Positions 58,571 to 64,000 of a stretch of 64,000 nt of DNA are shown piece after piece (position 1 is the stretch's first letter; every line of letters starts with the position of its first letter). Location of the stretch: NCBI RefSeq assembly GCF_030867095.1, contig NC_081824.1:47588882-47652881 (forward strand), in the 5' to 3' direction. The notes beneath the pieces were generated by a model. That model saw only the letters and a list, made by a program, of their open reading frames with translations. It did no database searches and was not told where the DNA came from. The translations under genes were made by a program, and so were the position numbers. The stretch is from Alligator mississippiensis (Eukaryota > Chordata > Crocodylia > Alligatoridae).

Positions 58571-59819
58571 AGATACATTCCAGTGCCCCCAGCCCTCTCT
58601 CGCATGCAGCCTGACCTCCTGACTGGTAGTGCTCCCCTGCACCCAGAACCCAGGAGAGCTGGGACACAGCTCTGTGGGCTGGAGGGTGGGCACAGCTGCT
58701 GTGGCCACTGCTGGGAGCTGGAAAGGACCGAGCCAGTCTGCGAGACTGGACTCTGCTGAGACTTAGTGCTGGGGCTGCATCCCAGCCCCTGCCCTGAAAA
58801 CTGGAAGCATTGCCACAGCTTGGGAACATGATAGGCAGGGCCAGACACTGGCATAGGTGAACCAGGCAGCTGCACAGGGCCTGGACAGGAAGGGGACCCA
58901 AAAATGGTGAAAAGAATTATTCCATAAAGTGGGCTTAAAGCCAGGACCTTCCCACCCCAGCAACTAAGGGGAAGACTCATGAACACTGCGTGCCCCTGGA
59001 GACTGGGGGGCACAGTGAGCTCCCGCAAGCAGTGGTGGTGCTGACAGCAGTGGGAGCGTGCCAGAGACAAGTGGGGAGCTGCTGCAGGCAGCCCCAGTGC
59101 TATCAGCAGCAGGAGTGGCAAGTGCCAACCAGCGGTTGGCAACTACCCGCAGACACCGCTGGCAGCGTCGACAGTGGTCAGGAGCGATCGCGGACCACCC
59201 AGACATCGCCAACGATGTTGGCAGCAAGGGGCAGGGATGGCGAGCGGCAACCGCCTGCAGGTGCCGCTGAGTGTTTGCAGCACCACGCTTAGGGGCTGCA
59301 CGTGCACCTGTGTGCAGCCCCTATGCGTAACCAAAGGGAGACTCCTCCCTAGCTGGTTCTTGCAGCTTACAGCTGAGGGCAAGCAAAACTCAGGGGCATC
59401 CGAACCCCCAGCCTTCAGACTTGGGCCCACATGTAGGATGCCCGCCAAAAGATCTGGAAACACCTGAAGCCCCATACGGGGGTGGAGGATGTTTGCTGGT
59501 AGTAGGGCCACTTACGGTTCTGGACTGACTCACAGATTTAGAATTTGGTTTTGTCTTTTCCTAGATGCCAGCCTCGGAAAGGACCTCAACAGATCACGGA
59601 GTCCAAACCCTGCCTGGGCAGCAAAGAGCGCTGGGGTCAGATGATCCCAGCCAGATGCCTATGCCTCGGGACATGGAAAAATGTATAATAATAACAAAAT
59701 GAAAATAAGGATTATTATTATTATCATGATCTCTGGCGCAGGGGGGGCCGATGTACTAAAAGTTCACCGGGGCCACCAGGAGTCTGGGGACGGCGCTGAT
59801 CACTGGGAACCTGCCTGTC
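58571..59819. other. GC-rich upstream region of AGPAT5
   Basis: GC-rich, with several overlapping frames on both strands and no recognisable domain. An (ATT)n microsatellite is at 59712-59724. The composition suggests an old repeat upstream of the CpG island. I cannot bound it. Confidence 0.4.
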
Positions 59820-60068
59820 CCACTTGAGGCCTAGACCAGGGGCTCAGGCCCCGGATGCGGCACCGGGCAACATGAGGTGGGCGCGGGGCAGCGAGCACAG
59901 GCCGAGAGCAGCGCCCGGGAGCGGAGAGAAGACGCCGCCGCCCGCCCCGGAAGCCCCGCGCTGCCGCCTTCCTGCCGCCGCCCCGTCCCGTCCCGCCCCG
60001 CCCCGCCCGGCCGACCGACGTGCGCCGCCCCGCCTGTCTGCCCGCCCGCCCGCCCGCCGCGCGGGGCC

Positions 60069-60086
60069 ATGCGGAGCCCGGCCTGA
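60069..60086 (+). promoter_or_regulatory. AGPAT5: Minimal upstream open reading frame in the AGPAT5 5' UTR
   Basis: ATG at 60069 starts a five-codon frame (MRSPA) ending in TGA at 60084-60086, 50 bases before the main start. A G lies at -3. It affects translation only if transcription begins upstream of 60069. Confidence 0.5.
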
Positions 60087-60136
60087 CGGCGGCCCACGTG
60101 CGGAGCCGAGCCGGGCCGCGCCGGGCCGGCGGGAGG

Positions 60137-60355
60137 ATGCTGCTGTCGCTGGTGCTGCACACCTACTCGCTGCGCTATGCGTTGCCGGCCGCCGTCATGC
60201 TGGGCGCGGCGCCCACCTACGTGCTGGCCTGGGGCGCCTGGCGCCTGCTGTCCGCCCTGCTGCCCGCGCGCCTCTACCGCGAGCTGGACGACCGCTTCTA
60301 CACCATCTACCAGAGCATGGTGCTCTTCTTCTTCGAGCACTACAGCGGCGTGCAG
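60137..60355 (+). CDS. AGPAT5: AGPAT5 exon 1 (lysophosphatidic acid acyltransferase epsilon), N-terminal 73 residues
   Basis: The exon begins MLLSLVLHTYSLRYALP and runs to FFFEHYSGVQ, closely matching the N-terminus of vertebrate AGPAT5. A hydrophobic membrane segment covers about residues 13-43 (LRYALPAAVMLGAAPTYVLA and onward), followed by RLYRELDDRFYTIYQSM. AGPAT5 transfers an acyl group to lysophospholipids in ER and mitochondrial membranes. Its catalytic NHxxxxD motif is encoded by later exons beyond the window. The ATG at 60137 has A at -3 and no in-frame ATG upstream. The donor is CAG/GTCACC at 60356, phase 0. The open frame continues past the donor only by chance in GC-rich DNA. Confidence 0.95.
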
Positions 60356-61869
60356 GTCACCCGCCGGCCGGCCGGCCCCGGGGCACGTGGGGGGAGGCGG
60401 GTGGCAGAGACTCCCCCGCATCCACCTTCCTCCCCACCAGCCTGTGCAGGCTTCCTTGGGAGCCTCCCAACCACCCCCGGCCCCGGCTCTGGCCCGGGGC
60501 AGATGTGCTGCCTCTGTCATGGCAAGACAGCTCCTGCCCTCCACAAAGGTGGTGCAGCCCAGGGGAGGTGCTCATTTTACAGCTGGGAAAACTGAGGCCA
60601 GGGAACTGGGCCTGCCTGGCGCAGGACAAAACAGCACTCGGCCCAGCAAGGGAAGCCGGGGAAATAGGGCTGCTCCCAGCCCAAGAGAAGCCCCAAGCAA
60701 CCCTCTGGCATGCTGGGGATGCCCTGTGGAAGGCCAGGAAAGCAACTGGTGGTATTTGCAGGCATCAGGGTTTCACTCTGAAATCCCCTGGCTGGAAGCA
60801 GGGTGTTAGGGCAGGTCAGCTAGACTTTTAGGTAAAAGATTTGATTTTTTTTCATGCCGTCTCAGTGGTGGGGGGGAAAAGCACAAAATGTAACTTCTCC
60901 ATTTATCCTGTTTGTTTACCACCCGCTGGGGTCAGTTTGGAGCCTGAAGGAAGCTAGTAGGAACTTGGGCTTACGCTGCAACTCCCTAACCGAGGTCGAA
61001 GATCTCAGGCTAGAAGCCTGTCGGCTATCAAAAGAGCAGCTCTGTGCAAGTAACAGGATTTCCAGGCTGTATAGGAGCTTGTTTCGTAGAATTTCAAAAT
61101 ACATTGCAGATATTAGCAAACCCCGGCCACAGGTTGCATTTCCATTTGCAGATGGCAAAACTGAAGTATCGAGACTTTTAAGGTATGGGCATGTTTGGCA
61201 GTTTTATTAGGTAGCAGGCCCACTGTGCAGAAGCTACTGCCCAGTTTTTTAAGGTAATGAGCACCTATTTGTTTAGCTACAGGTGCTGGAGCTGCAGGTG
61301 CTTAGGAGCTCCTAGGAATGAGTGTATAAAACCTTAATTCTTTCCATTTGCTTGGCACCCAGGTGTGATCCTATTCTACTCTGTTCTGGTCCCCAGAGAA
61401 GAGTTAATGCCAAAATCGTCCTTCTGCTGCCTGGTTTTTGTAACTTATTCTTAAGGCTGACTCGAGGATGTATTACAAAGGTTAATGGGGTGATTCTGTT
61501 TGTTTTCAGGGACTCGCGCAGGGTGGAAAAGCATCATAGGCGCATACCAAAGTCCCCTTAGACATTTAAGAGGTGGAACAGGATCTGGGCCTAATCTCCT
61601 AATCTAGATATGCCTCCGGCAAATCTAGAGCTAAAATGTTTGGCCAAATTTATAAAGGAAACTTGTTATGAAAATAGAACCCAGTTCTCTTGACTCCTAT
61701 AGTAACAATAGCATCTATTTTAACATTGACTTTCTTAGAGACTTTAGGAATATGTAAACGAAATGTCTTATTCCCAGATACAGACTACTTCTGCACCGAG
61801 GACAGAAACATGCAGAACATTGTGTTCATTTGATTTGTGATATGACATGAAACATAGAGGAATAATAGT

Positions 61870-62045
61870 GTTGTGTTTAAGGCCTGGGACCAGGAGCTGG
61901 GAGAGGTGGTTGTTATTCCCAGCTATGCCACAGGCCAGAGTCAACCTTGACCGTGGCCAAGTTAACAGATTTTACTGTCTTGGTTTCCTCTGTAAAATGG
62001 AAAAAACAAACAAACAAAAACAATACTTTAATTCCCCACTGGTGG
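61870..62045 (-). repeat. MIR-like SINE, minus strand
   Basis: On + the order GGGACCAGGAGCTGGGAGAG, then TTATTCCCAGCTATGCCAC, GTGGCCAAGTTAACAG and TTTCCTCTGTAAAATGG is the reverse complement of the MIR consensus, whose plus strand has a CCATTTTACAGAGGAAA block. It is diverged and lies in AGPAT5 intron 1. Confidence 0.65.
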
Positions 62046-62739
62046 GTCATTGACTTTTTTTTTTTTTTTTATCACGGCCTTGTGTTTATATAGGCTCCCC
62101 ATCCAGAAAACACGGTGCACTGTTACTTATTAGAACTGAGCTGTCACATGTGATAGACCTGTGGTTTAATATGTAAGTCTAGAAATCAAATCAAGACTAT
62201 ACCCCATTATATAAATAGTAAAAGAATTAGCAATTTGAATCAGGCATTTTTACTGTGGGATCTGTGATCAAATCACACTTGAACACATTCATGGCTCTGT
62301 GATTGTGAGAAGTCCCATTTGCTTAAGTGTGTATGGGATCAGTTTTATTGTCTTGAAACTGGAGTAAAACCTGTTACTTTGGGGCACCTAATTGAGTTAA
62401 CAGAGTAGGCAAATCTTTTCCTATAATTTTAATCCCTGATGTATATAATAAATATCACGTACCTGAAATCAAATCACAAAATGCGATCTAGAACTCATAA
62501 CATTATACTTACAGAACGTTCATCACTGGGTATCTAAATTGCTTCATGGCCACTGAAACATTATAACTTGCAGAGGGAGGGAGGGAGGTTTTGTGTGATG
62601 AATTGAATACATTGACTATTTATGACACAGATTTAAGTTTTAATTGTTCATTGCTTTTACTGCTAGATAAACAGTTTGGAAACCTGCTCCAGCAAAATAT
62701 TCAAGCAGACTGCACAATCTTATTGAAGTCAGTAGGATT

Positions 62740-62890
62740 ATATGTATGCTTAAGTGCTCTTCTGGATAAGGCATGTGAGTGACTTGCTCAAGGTCATGTA
62801 GCAAGACAGTGTCAATGCTAGACATGCAGCCTGAGGCTGTGCCCTCAAGACTTTCACAGTCCCTTACAGTTGTTGTGTCCGTGTATGTCT
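62740..62890 (+). repeat. MIR-like SINE, plus strand
   Basis: TGTGAGTGACTTGCTCAAGG and TCATGTAGCAAGACAGTGTC match the MIR core in order and spacing, followed by a diverged right part. It lies in AGPAT5 intron 1. Confidence 0.7.
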
Positions 62891-64000
62891 CAAGCAATAC
62901 ACACCTAGGCTTTCATAAACATTTATGGCCTCTGCTCTTAAAACCATAAACCTGTTGAATTTCTCATTAATGTGATGGCCATTTTACTGGGTTAAAGCCT
63001 GGATTTAGGCCCTACAAGTTAGGGTATTTTTTGTTTTGTTTTGTTTTAACTAGATAAGAGCATATCTTAGTTTTGCAGGAGTGGAGAAAAGAGGAGGGTT
63101 CTATGTGGCAATGACTGTTAGTCCACAAAGTCTCTCTCTCTCTGTCTCTCAAACACATGTACACACAGAGATCATTTAATTCTGCTGACTTGAATGTTTC
63201 TAGTCAAATTTATTGAAACAAAAGTCTACTTCATGATCTGTGTGAGTTTTATCTTAACCGGTTATACCTCAAACTGGTGAAATGGGGCTGCATCCTGAGC
63301 TATGTGATGTAACTCATGTGAATCCCTAAAAACAGAAGGTGGGGTTGAGAGTTGTACCGTACATCTGTATTATAATAGAGTAGGCTAGTAGTAGGCTTTA
63401 CTACTGCAGTACTTGGGTTCTGATCACTTTCTTGCTGTACAGGTCCTCTCCCTTTACATATTTTAAGTGACATCCATAGTAGTAGTAGTTCATTTCCAGC
63501 TTTCATTAAAATGGTACAGTAGAATTAACAATAATTTTATTAGTACATATCATTTTGTGAGTTGTAGTTGCTGGTAAAAGAATATGATAACATTACACAT
63601 TCCATTAATTTCAACAGAAGTAATATCAAACATAATGTAATAATACATAAAACTAAATAAAACAAAGCAATATAAACTAGTAGAATAAAAAAGGGGAATT
63701 CTGTTTGATTTTGGCCCTTATTATTTGTGCGAGTAGTGCAGATATACCTACGGAATATAGGACAGGTTGTAAGTTGTTAGAGAGGAGGCAAATTGTTTTT
63801 TCTTCATTGGCCTAGTGCTTGAAATTTTCCACTAATGGAGAGATCCATTTCCCTCTTATGTCAAAGAATGAACAAGACCACAAATTGTGATTTAGGTCAT
63901 CTATTTCATTCCTCCTGCAAGAACATATCCTGTCTATAAATATGAGGGCCAACATTATCACCCCATGATCACTGCAGCACTCATTAGAGTGAATCTCATA

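Larger units (their letters stand above)
59820..60420 (+). promoter_or_regulatory. AGPAT5: AGPAT5 CpG-island promoter
   Basis: CpG density rises abruptly here and falls after about 60420. The island contains a CCGGAAG ETS-type site at 59947-59953 and overlapping Sp1-type CCCGCCCCG boxes at 59992-60010, with no TATA box. This is the usual layout of a housekeeping promoter with dispersed start sites. The transcription start is inferred to lie between about 59900 and 60060. Confidence 0.8.
60356..64000 (+). other. AGPAT5: AGPAT5 intron 1, 5' part
   Basis: The intron begins GTCACC, still in the CpG island, and becomes AT-rich after about 60840. No second exon is seen before the window ends. It holds MIR-like fragments at 60573-60650, 61870-62045 (reverse) and 62740-62890, T-runs at 62056, a (TTTTG)n tract at 63030 and a (TC)n tract at 63130. 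The rest shows nothing recognised. Confidence 0.8.

Noticed and set aside
58453..59142. 229-codon minus-strand frame upstream of AGPAT5
   Set aside because: It starts in GC-rich repeat-like DNA and ends in the fold-back arm. There is no domain or homology that I can see.
59824..60831. 335-codon + frame and the 237-codon antisense frame across the CpG island
   Set aside because: Both are products of extreme GC content. The AGPAT5 exon in the third frame has clear homology, a Kozak start and a splice donor.
1..64000. CRISPR array, bacterial operon or tRNA/rRNA genes
   Set aside because: No regularly spaced identical repeats, cloverleaf or rRNA sequence was seen. Introns, CpG islands and LINE/hAT content show vertebrate nuclear DNA.

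Overview
The window is nuclear DNA from a non-avian sauropsid, most likely a crocodilian, with turtle as the main alternative. The evidence is spliced vertebrate exons, CR1-type LINE copies (one ends in the ATTCTATGATTCTAT-type tail), old MIR-like SINE fragments, and many hAT and Harbinger miniature elements. The species assignment is an inference; no single base pattern proves it.

Only two host genes are visible, both on the + strand. The left part (1-11010) is the 3' end of MCPH1 (microcephalin). It has a penultimate coding exon at 6034-6271 carrying the third BRCT domain, a 53-base terminal coding exon at 10719-10771, and a short 3' UTR with two AATAAA signals. The right edge is the CpG-island promoter and first exon of AGPAT5 (60137-60355), whose intron 1 runs off the window. 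MCPH1 followed by AGPAT5 in the same orientation is the order seen on human 8p23, so this is a conserved syntenic block. No host gene was recognised in the roughly 49 kb between them.

That intergenic tract and the introns hold a dense mobile-element record. It includes two CR1 copies with reverse-transcriptase remnants (3920-5067 and 9005-10275) and two minus-strand CR1/L3 tails (37636-37860 and 50505-51060). A non-autonomous endogenous retrovirus has two 604-base LTRs and a 5-base target duplication (15130-18568), and there is a 973-base solo LTR (31552-32524). Six hAT-type miniature elements have exact or near-exact 8-base duplications. There are two Harbinger-type miniature elements, a family of fold-back repeats, and a GC-rich tandem array (52277-53720).

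The most interesting object is a 5.2-kb, once-autonomous PIF/Harbinger transposon at 42516-47692, with terminal inverted repeats and an ACT/ACT target duplication. It carries a broken DDE transposase on +, a convergent Myb/SANT-like partner gene on -, and an additional + strand open frame (45501-46031) that I cannot assign to either known Harbinger protein. A miniature element at 21744-22608 shares its terminal sequence and could be a non-autonomous dependant.
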